A DNA stretch of 14,591 nt from JAMHZE01 sp964424715 (GTDB lineage: Bacteria; Pseudomonadota; Alphaproteobacteria; Rickettsiales; UBA8987). The notes beneath the pieces are model-generated. The model saw only the letters and a program-made list of their open reading frames with translations. It was not told the origin of the DNA and searched no databases. Location: positions 1-14,591 of the forward strand of contig CAYRJW010000037.1 in NCBI GenBank assembly GCA_964424715.1, written 5' to 3'. Numbering within the stretch: position 1 is the stretch's first letter; each line of letters starts with the position of its first letter. Positions 1-8,151 of the stretch are shown one piece after another. A program made the position numbers and the translations under genes.

Positions 1-447
1 ACCGGTTTCGGCGGCACCACACAAGAAGCCAAGGCCGCGCCGGATAAGATAATAAACCGTAATATAAAAGTTCTGTTCAATACCGATGTTTCGCCTGACC
101 TCGACTGGCAGTTCAAAAAACTGCAGGATTCCGTACATGTTAAGGTGGGGGAGACCAGTCTTGCCTTTTTCGAGGCCACCAACACTGGCGCTGTACCTCT
201 GGTGGGGATGGCGCAATATAATGTCTCCCCGGCCAAAATGGGTGAATATTTTGTGAAAATGAAATGTTTCTGTTTTGAGCAACAGCTTATAAAGCCCGGC
301 CAGAAAGTTAGCTTTCCGGTATCTTTTTTTATTGACCCTGAAATTATGAATGATAGAAACCTTGATGATGTTCATGAGGTTACTTTATCCTATAGTTTTT
401 TTAAGTATAAAGATCAGGACATAACAAAACTAAAACCGGGAAAATAA
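1..447 (+). CDS. ctaG: Cytochrome c oxidase assembly protein CtaG/Cox11, 3' part
   Basis: Cox11 is a membrane-anchored periplasmic copper chaperone that delivers copper to the CuB site of subunit I of cytochrome c oxidase. The reading frame is open from base 1, so the 5' end, with the membrane anchor, lies outside the window; 148 residues are visible. The copper-binding motif KCFCF is present (about residues 89-93 of the visible part). It is followed by the family-typical stretch EQQLIKPGQKVSFPVSFFID and a C-terminal beta-strand with LSYSFF. The preceding NRNIKVLFNTDVSPDLDW also fits the Cox11 immunoglobulin-like fold. The gene ends one base before coxC and is almost certainly co-transcribed with it, as in many alphaproteobacterial cox operons. 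Family assignment is secure. A GTG at 145 is not the true start, because conserved sequence extends upstream of it. Confidence 0.95.
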   Translation, partial: TGFGGTTQEAKAAPDKIINRNIKVLFNTDVSPDLDWQFKKLQDSVHVKVGETSLAFFEATNTGAVPLVGMAQYNVSPAKMGEYFVKMKCFCFEQQLIKPGQKVSFPVSFFIDPEIMNDRNLDDVHEVTLSYSFFKYKDQDITKLKPGK

Positions 448-448
448 A

Positions 449-1303
449 ATGGCACATGACCACGATCACCACCACGAAAAGAACCATGATTACCACATCA
501 TAGAACTTAGCCCGTTCCCTATATTAATGACCATCTCCCTGTTCGTTATGGCGCTGGGTCTGGTATTTACCCTGCATGATTCTCACCATGCGCAAAGATT
601 GCTGGTGCTTGGTGTTGCAGCGGTTGTTGCCTGCCTGTTCTTCTGGTGGCGTAAGGTTATCAGGGAAGGTCTGGTTGAGCATGCCCATACCAATGTCGTT
701 CGCCGTGGTTTAAGGCTTGGGATGGCGCTTTTTATCGCTTCTGAGGTAATGTTCTTCTTCGGGTTCTTCTTCTCATATTTCACATCGTTCTTTCAGGCTA
801 TCTGGTTTGATTTCCAGAGCTATGATTTTGATGCACTGATGACCACCGGCAAAACCCTGCCATGGCCGCCGGAAGGTGTAAAAACCTTTGATCCTTTCGA
901 TCTGCCATTCCTGAATACATTATTGCTGCTGCTTTCCGGCACAACCTGCACATGGGCACACCACGCGCTGCTTCATAATGACAGGAAAGGGGTTATACAG
1001 GGGCTTTCGCTTACGGTTTTCCTGGGCGTTCTGTTCACCGCATGTCAGGCGCTGGAATATTCCCACGCGGCCTTTGCGTTCGATACTAATAATTATTCCT
1101 CCAACTTCTTCATGGCCACCGGTTTCCACGGTTTCCACGTTATAGTGGGAACGACATTCCTTGCGGTCTGTCTGGTGCGCGCCATCCGTGGCACGCTTAC
1201 GCCGGAAGGTCATCTTGGCTTTGAGTTTGCGGCATGGTACTGGCATTTTGTGGATGTGGTATGGTTATTCCTGTTCGTCTGCATTTACTGGTGGGGAAAA
1301 TAA
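449..1303 (+). CDS. coxC: Cytochrome c oxidase subunit III
   Basis: Subunit III of the aa3-type (haem-copper) oxidase, an integral membrane protein that stabilises the catalytic core. At 284 residues it has the usual seven-helix size. Visible signatures are WWRKVIREG after helix II, the conserved membrane glutamate in SEVMFFFGFF (E99), GFHGFHVIVG near residue 227, and the C-terminal WYWHFVDVVWLFLF helix. The N-terminus is unusually histidine-rich, with seven His in the first 16 residues. The start at 449 follows the ctaG stop by one base and has only a weak purine-rich ribosome site, so translational coupling to ctaG is likely. SURF1 follows after 50 bp. No DUF983 gene lies between coxC and SURF1, unlike some alphaproteobacterial cox clusters. 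Confidence 0.97.
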   Translation: MAHDHDHHHEKNHDYHIIELSPFPILMTISLFVMALGLVFTLHDSHHAQRLLVLGVAAVVACLFFWWRKVIREGLVEHAHTNVVRRGLRLGMALFIASEVMFFFGFFFSYFTSFFQAIWFDFQSYDFDALMTTGKTLPWPPEGVKTFDPFDLPFLNTLLLLLSGTTCTWAHHALLHNDRKGVIQGLSLTVFLGVLFTACQALEYSHAAFAFDTNNYSSNFFMATGFHGFHVIVGTTFLAVCLVRAIRGTLTPEGHLGFEFAAWYWHFVDVVWLFLFVCIYWWGK

Positions 1304-1353
1304 TCCTACCAAATTGGCGTTCTCCTCAGGCAATAATCTAGAGGTCTTTTAAA

Positions 1354-2100
1354 ATGAAAAAGATAATATTCAATATATTCTGCCTTGGCTGGGCAGTGCT
1401 GTTCGCATATCTTGGTGCGTGGCAGGTTAACAGGATGCACTGGAAGGAAGATCTTGTTGCGCAGGTGGAAAAATATAAGTCCGCTCCCCCGGTGGAATTT
1501 AATATTAAAAATTTTGATGCGAAGAATGACCTGTTCAAAAAGATTTTCCTGAACGGCAAGTTCCTGCATGAGCAGGAAATGTTATTATCCGCAAAATATT
1601 TTACCGCGAAAAGAAAAAAGAAAGAACTTGGCTATCATGTTATAACTCCGTTCTTAAACACCGAAGGGGTGGTGGTATTTATAAATCGCGGCTGGGTGCC
1701 GGAGCAATATAAGACCAAGGAATCTCGTCCGGATAGTCTTTATGTCGGCAATGTTGAGACCACTTTTGAAGGCATAGTGCGTGAGAATCATGGCAAAGCG
1801 CCGTGGTTCATGCCGCAAAACATGCCGGAAAAGAACATCTGGTTCTGGATAGACCTGCCGGAGATGATAAAAGCTCTTGAAAGCAAGACCAAGCTTAAGA
1901 ATATCCAGCCGGTGCTTATCCAGCAGACCAACCTTACCACGAAGAATGATTTCAAATATCCTGTGCCTGTGCCTGCGGATATCGAATTCTATAACCAGCA
2001 TATGACCTATGTTATAACATGGTTCTCGCTTTCATTGGTGATACTGGTGATGATGGTGATCTATAACTGGAAACCTAAGAAGAATGAAAGCATATCTTAA
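1354..2100 (+). CDS. SURF1 family cytochrome oxidase biogenesis protein
   Basis: SURF1/Shy1 proteins help insert or stabilise haem a in subunit I during cytochrome c oxidase assembly. The 248-residue protein has the standard architecture: an N-terminal membrane helix (about residues 4-22) running into LGAWQVNRMHWKEDL (20-34), a soluble periplasmic domain containing GYHVITPF and FINRGWVP, and a C-terminal membrane helix (about 218-237) preceded by NQHMTYVITWF. Both conserved SURF1 end motifs are therefore present. The start is supported by an AGAGG ribosome site at 1340-1344, nine bases before the ATG. The gene lies directly downstream of coxC and overlaps the next gene by 17 bp, so it is probably part of the cox transcript. 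Confidence 0.95.
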   Translation: MKKIIFNIFCLGWAVLFAYLGAWQVNRMHWKEDLVAQVEKYKSAPPVEFNIKNFDAKNDLFKKIFLNGKFLHEQEMLLSAKYFTAKRKKKELGYHVITPFLNTEGVVVFINRGWVPEQYKTKESRPDSLYVGNVETTFEGIVRENHGKAPWFMPQNMPEKNIWFWIDLPEMIKALESKTKLKNIQPVLIQQTNLTTKNDFKYPVPVPADIEFYNQHMTYVITWFSLSLVILVMMVIYNWKPKKNESIS

Positions 2101-3574
2101 ACTTGCAGAGAGGTTTGAAACGCTCTCCAACATAGGTAATGCCATGAGCATCCTTGGTTGGGATAACGCCGTGATGATGCCTGAAGGTTCTGCCGAGGAC
2201 AGGGCAAAGCAACAGGCCACACTTGGCGCTATAGCCCATAGAATAATACTTTCTCCTGAAGTTAAAGACCTGCTTGATGAATCCGAAAAGAATGAGGCTA
2301 AAGGCCTTGATGACTGGCAAAAGGCCAATTTGCGCCTGATGCGCAATGAATGGGTGCATAATAACGCCGTGCCGGAAAAGCTTCTGACCGAATTCAGCCT
2401 TGCCGGTAGCGAGTGCGAGATGCGCTGGCGAACCGCAAAGGCGGATAATGATTTTAAGACCTTCGCTATATTCCTTAAAAAAGTTTTAAAATTTTCCCGC
2501 GAGATAGCTGATCTGAAGGGCAAGGCTCTGGGGCTTTCCCGCTATAATGCCCTGCTGGACCAGTATGATCAGGGAAGAAAAAGCGAAAATATCGATAAGA
2601 TATTTGCTGACCTTAGAATATTCCTGCCTGATTTCATTGATAATGTAAGAACAAGGCAATCTGCGGGAAAACAGGCAATAAAGCCTTCCGGTTTTTATCC
2701 TGTTGATAAGCAGAAAGAGCTTGGCGTTAAAATGATAACCATGATGGGTTTTGATTTTAATAAAGGGCGGCTTGATATATCCGCGCACCCGTTCTCCGGC
2801 GGCACCCCTGATGATTGCCGCATCACCACCCGCTATAACGAAAATGATTACACCAAGGCATTGATGGGAATTTTCCATGAAACAGGCCACGCGCTTTACT
2901 CTGCTGGGCAGCCGGTGAAATACCGTAACCAGCCGGTGGGCAATTCGCTGGGGATGGCAATCCATGAAAGCCAGAGCCTGCTACTGGAAATGCAGGTCTG
3001 CCGCTCGCGCGAATTCCTTACATTCCTTGAGAAACATACAAAAGAATATTTCGGCGATAATTATGAGAACTCGGCAGAGAATCTGTATCTATATTATAAT
3101 AAGGTCGAACCCGGCTTTATCCGCGTTGATGCTGATGAGGTGACCTATCCGGTCCATGTGATGATACGCTATGAGATAGAGAAAAAGCTGATCTCCGGTG
3201 AGCTTGAGGTTGATGACATCCCGGAACTCTGGAATAAAATGATGAAGGATATGCTCGGCCTCACCGTGCTGAACGATACACAGGGCTGCATGCAGGATAT
3301 CCACTGGGCAGATGGCTCTTTCGGCTATTTCCCGACCTATACACTGGGTGCCATGACGGCGGCTCAATTCTACGCGCAGGCCAAGAAGGATTTCGTACAG
3401 ATACCGGAAGAGATATCGCAGGGTAATTTTTCTTCGTTACTAAGCTGGTTGAGGGAGAAGGTACATTCGCAGGGTTGCTTGTACACGGCGGATGATCTGA
3501 CGGCAAATGTTACAGGGCAGCCGTTGAATGCTGAGGTGTTTAAGAGTTATCTGAAAGAGAAATATTTAGGTTAA
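2084..3574 (+). CDS. Carboxypeptidase Taq, peptidase family M32
   Basis: A cytoplasmic zinc metallocarboxypeptidase of family M32 that removes C-terminal residues with broad specificity. The 496-residue length matches the family. The M32 motifs appear in order: HPF (235-237), DCRIT (244-248), the zinc site HETGH (265-269), IHESQS (293-298) with E295 as expected third zinc ligand, MIRYEIE, and GYFPTYTLG near the C-terminus. The N-terminus (MKAYLKLAERFETLSNIGNA) aligns with the usual M32 start, so the ATG at 2084 inside the SURF1 end is accepted; the 17-bp overlap implies translational coupling. A link between this peptidase and oxidase assembly is not established, and the operon position may be incidental. 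A strong palindromic repeat lies just after the stop. Confidence 0.96.
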   Translation: MKAYLKLAERFETLSNIGNAMSILGWDNAVMMPEGSAEDRAKQQATLGAIAHRIILSPEVKDLLDESEKNEAKGLDDWQKANLRLMRNEWVHNNAVPEKLLTEFSLAGSECEMRWRTAKADNDFKTFAIFLKKVLKFSREIADLKGKALGLSRYNALLDQYDQGRKSENIDKIFADLRIFLPDFIDNVRTRQSAGKQAIKPSGFYPVDKQKELGVKMITMMGFDFNKGRLDISAHPFSGGTPDDCRITTRYNENDYTKALMGIFHETGHALYSAGQPVKYRNQPVGNSLGMAIHESQSLLLEMQVCRSREFLTFLEKHTKEYFGDNYENSAENLYLYYNKVEPGFIRVDADEVTYPVHVMIRYEIEKKLISGELEVDDIPELWNKMMKDMLGLTVLNDTQGCMQDIHWADGSFGYFPTYTLGAMTAAQFYAQAKKDFVQIPEEISQGNFSSLLSWLREKVHSQGCLYTADDLTANVTGQPLNAEVFKSYLKEKYLG

Positions 3575-3590
3575 TACTCATATAAAGAAT

Positions 3591-3677
3591 TGTGTCATTC
3601 CCGCGAAGGCGGGAATCTATCCTATCCATGCTAGTTCCACCTTCCGGCTGGATTCCCGCCTTCGCGGGAATGACACA
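3591..3677. repeat. Palindromic intergenic repeat with perfect 27-bp inverted arms
   Basis: The arms at 3591-3617 and 3651-3677 are perfect reverse complements over 27 bases, separated by a 33-base spacer. Each arm is itself a hairpin: ATTCCCGC, loop GAAG, GCGGGAAT. The core GTCATTCCCGCGAAGGCGGG is a sequence type found as dispersed intergenic repeats in many proteobacteria (from general knowledge, not searched). It occupies most of the 117-bp gap between the converging M32 peptidase and mscL genes. In RNA either strand would form a very stable stem, so it could protect or end both transcripts. No T-run follows either arm, so it is not a classic intrinsic terminator. Confidence 0.93.
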
Positions 3678-3691
3678 GGAGGGAGGGACAA

Positions 3692-4090
3692 TTATTGTTT
3701 CTTCAGTAAATCCCTTATCTCCGTAAGCAACTTGATCTCCGCCGGGGTTTCAGCAATAACAACTTCTACCGGTTTTTCCCTCTTTAATCTATTCAGGCCT
3801 TTTACTGCGATGAATATAGAAAAAGCGACAATAGCGAAATCGAACACTGTCTGGATAAAAGTGCCGTAGTTTATAGTGGCCCCCTGCATGCCTTCGATGG
3901 GAACATTTAGTTTCAGTTTCAGCTCGGTAAAATTAACGCCGCCGACCATCATTCCTATCAGCGGCATTATGATATCTGCCACCAGCGAACTAACTATTTT
4001 ACCGAACGCGGTGCCGATGATAACACCAACTGCAAGGTCCACAACATTGCCTTTTATGGCAAATTCCTTGAATTCTTTGATAATGCTCAT
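3692..4090 (-). CDS. mscL: Large-conductance mechanosensitive channel MscL
   Basis: MscL forms a homopentameric inner-membrane pore that opens under membrane tension to release solutes during osmotic downshock. The 132-residue protein has the standard layout: an amphipathic N-terminal helix (MSIIKEFKEFAIKGN), TM1 with NVVDLAVGVIIGTAFGKIV (about 15-45), a short periplasmic loop, TM2 (about 74-99), and a C-terminal cytoplasmic helix ending in EIRDLLKKQ. The start is well supported: GGAG (forward 4097-4100) lies six bases upstream of the ATG. It appears monocistronic, diverging from nadK across 61 bp and converging on the M32 peptidase across the palindromic repeat. Confidence 0.97.
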   Translation of the reverse strand: MSIIKEFKEFAIKGNVVDLAVGVIIGTAFGKIVSSLVADIIMPLIGMMVGGVNFTELKLKLNVPIEGMQGATINYGTFIQTVFDFAIVAFSIFIAVKGLNRLKREKPVEVVIAETPAEIKLLTEIRDLLKKQ

Positions 4091-4151
4091 GGGTTTCTCC
4101 TTAAATTGTTTGTAAGTTATTTTAAGACAATATATATTTCATAAAGAATAA

Positions 4152-4955
4152 ATGAAGTTTAAAAAAATGAAATTCAGCAAAATTGGTATATTGGCGGATA
4201 ATTCTACTCAGGCGCAGACCGCTAAGGCGCATCTTATAGCCAAGTTCAAATTCATTGAGGTGGTGGATAGAAGCTTTCTGAAAGATGTGGATGTTGTAAT
4301 TGCCGTGGGTGGCGATGGTTTTATGCTCCACACGCTTCACAACCATATTGAGGATGATGTTCCCATCTATGGTATAAATAAGGGAACGGTTGGGTTCCTG
4401 ATGAATGAATATTCTGAGAAGAACCTGATAGAGCGCGTCAACAGCGCTACCGATAGTAAAATTCACCCGCTTAAAATGACCTGCACCTGCGCTGATGGCT
4501 CGGTGAAAGAGGCTCTGGCGATAAACGAGGTCTCTATTCTCCGCACCACGGGGCAGGCGGCCAAGATACAAATAAATATCGATGAGACCACCCATCTGGA
4601 TGAGCTGGTATGCGATGGTGTGCTGCTTTCCACCCCGGCGGGCAGTTCTGCCTATAATTACTCCAACGGCGGTATGATATTGCCAATAAGCTCTAACCTG
4701 CTGGCATTAACACCTATTTCACCTTTCCGCCCGCGCCGCTGGCGTGGCGCATTACTGCCGAACACGGCAAGGGTAAGGCTTGATATCCATAAATATAAAA
4801 CCCGTCCGGTAAAGGCGGTGGCTGATAATTTTGAGGTTGATGATGTGACCTCGGTCGAGATAGCGCTGGATACCACCCGCACCATCCACCTTCTTTTCGA
4901 TTCCGGCCACACTCTGGAAGAGCGAATAATGCGCGAAATGTTTGAAATCTGCTAG
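4152..4955 (+). CDS. nadK: NAD kinase
   Basis: Phosphorylates NAD+ to NADP+ in the cytoplasm, using ATP or polyphosphate depending on the enzyme. Conserved elements are the catalytic GGDG (53-56, VAVGGDG context), NKGTVGFLMNE, NEVSILR, and the NAD-binding stretch around DGVLLSTPAGSSAYNYSNGG. The C-terminal region with ALTPISPFRPR and VADNFEV also fits. The length of 267 residues is typical. The start is uncertain: ATG 4152 and ATG 4167 (residue 6) are both possible and neither has a good ribosome site. The gene diverges from mscL, so its promoter should lie in the AT-rich 61-bp gap. The product supplies NADP for enzymes such as the isocitrate dehydrogenase encoded further along. Confidence 0.94.
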   Translation: MKFKKMKFSKIGILADNSTQAQTAKAHLIAKFKFIEVVDRSFLKDVDVVIAVGGDGFMLHTLHNHIEDDVPIYGINKGTVGFLMNEYSEKNLIERVNSATDSKIHPLKMTCTCADGSVKEALAINEVSILRTTGQAAKIQINIDETTHLDELVCDGVLLSTPAGSSAYNYSNGGMILPISSNLLALTPISPFRPRRWRGALLPNTARVRLDIHKYKTRPVKAVADNFEVDDVTSVEIALDTTRTIHLLFDSGHTLEERIMREMFEIC

Positions 4956-5018
4956 GTTTTATAGTATGCTGTATGTAATAATATCTGGTGGTTTAGCGGC
5001 ATATCCATATAGCGGGCA

Positions 5019-6140
5019 ATGATCAAATTTAAGAATAAATCAGGTTTTTCACTTATAGAATTATCACTGACACTGGTGGTGCTATCATCGCTTGCGGTCC
5101 TTCTTATGATAAAGATCACCGCCGGCAGGGATGGCGAGAACCAGCAACAGGCGATAAATGACCTGAAAAAGATAAAGGCAGCGATAGAATATTATGTAGA
5201 AATAAACGGCCACTACCCATGCCCGGCAAGCAGGACAGTACAGGAGACAAATGCACTTTTTGCTAGTGAGCTGACAAGGGATGTTGATGGGAATTGTACG
5301 CTTGCAGGGGTTGCCAGTGGTTTTTTTGAACCAAATCCCACCAGATTCGGGTCTTTCTATAGTGTGATTCCTCCCGGTACGGCTTATGTGCTGCTTAATA
5401 ATGATGTGATACAAGGTACAATACCATGCAAGGATATAGGGCTTCCCAAAGATTGCCTGTTCGATCCGCAGGGTAACAGATATGAGTATATGGTGATACC
5501 GGCACTTGCCAGGTCAGGAAAGCCAGCTGTAATTATACCACCATCAGATGCAATACCTGCTGCCTGCGGAAAATTCTACCAACCTCTTGTTCCTGTGCCT
5601 CCGGCTCCAGCTTCTTTGCAATCGCTGTCGCATATAAAAATGTTAAAGAGATGGCCTGATACTTCGGTCGACCTAGCTACAACATATGCAGATTCTGACA
5701 ACAGATATAGTTATGAACCGGATTTTGCGGTAATATATTATGGAAAAGATGGTATGGGCGCAAGGTCAAGAAGCGGTGCACTGGTTGAATCAGCGGTAGC
5801 AACTGGCAGTAATTATATCGGTGATAATGTGTATCAGGAAATAAACCATAATCTTCATGCTACTCTCGATGAATATCTTTTCATGCCCGAACGTCCTTTT
5901 GATCCGGGGCAGACCTTTGGTGATATAATCATATTTGGTAAGAATGATACTTTAAGAGATAATAAAGTATGCGTGATGTGCGGTGATTGCAACCCGGCAT
6001 TGCCTGCGCCGCCAATATATCTTTCTCCTTCCAGGGTGGTGAATATAGATTGTGACCCGCTTGCTCCTTCACCTAGCTGTACCATGGTTTCGGATGTCTG
6101 CACGGTCATTGCTGGTATGATACCAAATCCATGCCTGTAA
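5019..6140 (+). CDS. Solitary type IV pilin/pseudopilin-like protein, cysteine-rich
   Basis: The N-terminus is a class III (prepilin) signal: basic leader MIKFKNKSG, then the cleavage site before FSLIEL, with the conserved Glu at position 5 of the mature protein and a hydrophobic helix to about residue 30. A GspG/PilE-like first helix follows (QQQAINDLKKIKAAIEYYVE). The remainder, of 373 residues in total, matches no pilin subfamily I recognise. It is proline-rich and has 12 cysteines, four of them in the last 42 residues and three in CVMCGDC near residue 318-324. The protein is therefore expected at or beyond the inner membrane, probably disulphide-bonded. No prepilin peptidase, secretion ATPase or other pilin gene is nearby. 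It starts 63 bp after nadK with a weak ribosome site, and may share the nadK transcript. Confidence 0.8.
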   Translation: MIKFKNKSGFSLIELSLTLVVLSSLAVLLMIKITAGRDGENQQQAINDLKKIKAAIEYYVEINGHYPCPASRTVQETNALFASELTRDVDGNCTLAGVASGFFEPNPTRFGSFYSVIPPGTAYVLLNNDVIQGTIPCKDIGLPKDCLFDPQGNRYEYMVIPALARSGKPAVIIPPSDAIPAACGKFYQPLVPVPPAPASLQSLSHIKMLKRWPDTSVDLATTYADSDNRYSYEPDFAVIYYGKDGMGARSRSGALVESAVATGSNYIGDNVYQEINHNLHATLDEYLFMPERPFDPGQTFGDIIIFGKNDTLRDNKVCVMCGDCNPALPAPPIYLSPSRVVNIDCDPLAPSPSCTMVSDVCTVIAGMIPNPCL

Positions 6141-6192
6141 TTAGTTTGCATTTACCCCTTTAATTTCCCAATAAAATCCCTAGTTTACCTCC

Positions 6193-8145
6193 ATGTTCAA
6201 ACTTGTCTCACAATTTTCTCCTGCCGGTGATCAGCCAAAGGCGATAACGGAACTGTCCGGTGGCCTGCAAAAAGGCCTGAGCGATCAGGTTCTGCTTGGT
6301 GTTACCGGTTCCGGTAAAACTTTTACCATGGCCAATATCATCACAAAACTTAACCGTCCGGCGCTGGTGATGGCGCATAATAAAACTCTGGCGGCGCAGT
6401 TATATGAGGAATTCAAACAATTCTTCCCGAATAACGCGGTGGAATATTTTGTTTCCTATTATGATTATTACCAGCCCGAAGCCTACATGCCCAAAACCGA
6501 TACTTTCATCGAAAAAGATTCCGCTATAAACGACCAGATAGACCGTATGCGCCACTCCGCAACCCGTGCCTTGCTGGAAAGGCGTGATGTTATCGTGGTC
6601 TCATCGGTATCGTGTATCTATGGCCTTGGCTCGCCGGAACTTTACCTGCAAATGACATTTTCCGTGAAGAAGCACGAAAAAGTTAACATGCGTGATGTAA
6701 TGAACAAGCTGGTGGAACTGCAATATGAGCGTAATGAGGTCGATTTTACCAACGGTACCTTCCGCGTTAAAGGCGATATACTGGATATTTTCCCATCCCA
6801 CCTTGAATCGGTGGCGTGGCGTCTGGAATTCTTCGGCGATGAGGTGGAAGAGATATATGAATTTGATTCTCTCACAGGCAACAGGATAAGCAAGTTGGAT
6901 GAGATAACCGTTTTCGCCAACACCCACCACATAACCCCACGCATGACCATGCTTCAGGCGATAGACCAGATAAAACTGGAATTGCAGGATAGGCTGCGTG
7001 TGCTGGAAAAAGATAATAAACTGGTAGAGGCCCAACGCATTGAACAGCGCACAAGGTTCGATATTGAAATGATGCTGGAAACAGGCACCTGCAAGGGCAT
7101 CGAGAATTATTCCCGCTATCTGAACGGCCGCAAAACCGGTGAGCCACCGCCAACATTATTTGAATATTTACCTAAAGATGCCCTGCTGTTCGTGGATGAA
7201 AGCCATGTAACCGTTCCACAGGTCGGCGGTATGTATAACGGTGACAGGGCGCGCAAGACAACCTTTGTGGAACACGGCTTCCGCCTGCCTTCTGCGCTGG
7301 ATAACCGTCCGCTGAAATTCGATGAATGGGAACGCATGCGCCCGCAGACTGTCTATGTTTCCGCCACCCCCGCCAAGCATGAGATAGAAAAGGCCGGCGG
7401 CAAGGTAGTTGAACAGATAATTCGCCCGACAGGCCTTATCGACCCGGAAATTATAATAAAGCCGGTCACCAATCAGGTGGATGATGTTATTGGCGAATGC
7501 AAAAAAGTTATCGCTAACGGTTACCGCGTGCTTATCACCACCCTTACCAAGCGTTCTGCCGAGGACCTTACCGAATATATGCAGGAACTTAATATGAAGG
7601 TAAGTTACCTTCATTCCGATGTTGAAACGCTGGAGCGCATAGAGGTCATCCGCAGCCTGCGCGAAGGTACAGTGGATATTCTTATAGGCATCAACCTGCT
7701 ACGCGAGGGCCTTGATATACCTGAATGCGGAATGGTCGCCATCCTCGATGCCGACAAGACCGGCTTCCTCCGTTCTGCCACCGCACTAACACAAACCATA
7801 GGCCGTGCCGCCCGAAACCTTGATGCTTATGTTATTTTATATGCTGATGTAGAGACCGCCGCGATAAAATACGCCGTCTCCGAAACCGAGCGCCGCCGTA
7901 AGATACAGGTGGCCTACAATAAAAAACACAACATAACCCCAACCACCATCAAAAAAGCCATCTCAATGGCGATACAGGATGAGAAGAAACTGCATGAAGA
8001 TAAGATACTTGCCGAAACAGTGGTGATCCCGCTGGAAGTCCTGCGCAAACAAATGCTGAAAGCCGCCTCTAACCTTGAGTTTGAGGAAGCGGCAAGGCTG
8101 CGCGATATTATAACTACGAGGCAGAAGGTGGAGCTGTTTGGCTAA
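6193..8145 (+). CDS. uvrB: Excinuclease ABC subunit B
   Basis: UvrB is the damage-verifying helicase-like subunit of nucleotide excision repair; it works with UvrA and UvrC. The 650-residue protein contains Walker A GVTGSGKT (36-43), the beta-hairpin region YYDYYQPEAY, a helicase motif II DESH (335-338), motif VI QTIGRAARN, and a C-terminal UVR domain (NLEFEEAARLRD, about 623-634) for UvrC contact. The start is forced: an in-frame TAG at 6181-6183 lies four codons upstream and no other initiator lies between. No Shine-Dalgarno sequence precedes it. No alphaproteobacterial LexA box (GTTC-N7-GTTC) is visible in the 52 bp upstream. It converges on the hpnE-like gene with only 6 bp between stops. 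Confidence 0.98.
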   Translation: MFKLVSQFSPAGDQPKAITELSGGLQKGLSDQVLLGVTGSGKTFTMANIITKLNRPALVMAHNKTLAAQLYEEFKQFFPNNAVEYFVSYYDYYQPEAYMPKTDTFIEKDSAINDQIDRMRHSATRALLERRDVIVVSSVSCIYGLGSPELYLQMTFSVKKHEKVNMRDVMNKLVELQYERNEVDFTNGTFRVKGDILDIFPSHLESVAWRLEFFGDEVEEIYEFDSLTGNRISKLDEITVFANTHHITPRMTMLQAIDQIKLELQDRLRVLEKDNKLVEAQRIEQRTRFDIEMMLETGTCKGIENYSRYLNGRKTGEPPPTLFEYLPKDALLFVDESHVTVPQVGGMYNGDRARKTTFVEHGFRLPSALDNRPLKFDEWERMRPQTVYVSATPAKHEIEKAGGKVVEQIIRPTGLIDPEIIIKPVTNQVDDVIGECKKVIANGYRVLITTLTKRSAEDLTEYMQELNMKVSYLHSDVETLERIEVIRSLREGTVDILIGINLLREGLDIPECGMVAILDADKTGFLRSATALTQTIGRAARNLDAYVILYADVETAAIKYAVSETERRRKIQVAYNKKHNITPTTIKKAISMAIQDEKKLHEDKILAETVVIPLEVLRKQMLKAASNLEFEEAARLRDIITTRQKVELFG

Positions 8146-8151
8146 ATATCA

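Noticed and set aside
3591..3677. Intrinsic terminator call for the palindrome after the M32 peptidase
   Set aside because: The stems are strong, but no T-run follows on either strand, and the structure is a two-arm repeat with a 33-base spacer. It was kept as a repeat with possible end-protecting function.
3575..3691. CRISPR array or transposon ends at the repeat-bearing gaps
   Set aside because: Each gap holds one inverted pair, not regularly spaced direct repeats, and no transposase or Cas gene occurs in the window.
6141..6192. SOS (LexA) box in front of uvrB
   Set aside because: No GTTC-N7-GTTC or GAAC-N7-GAAC pattern is present. A GTTC at the gene start has TCTC, not GTTC, seven bases on.
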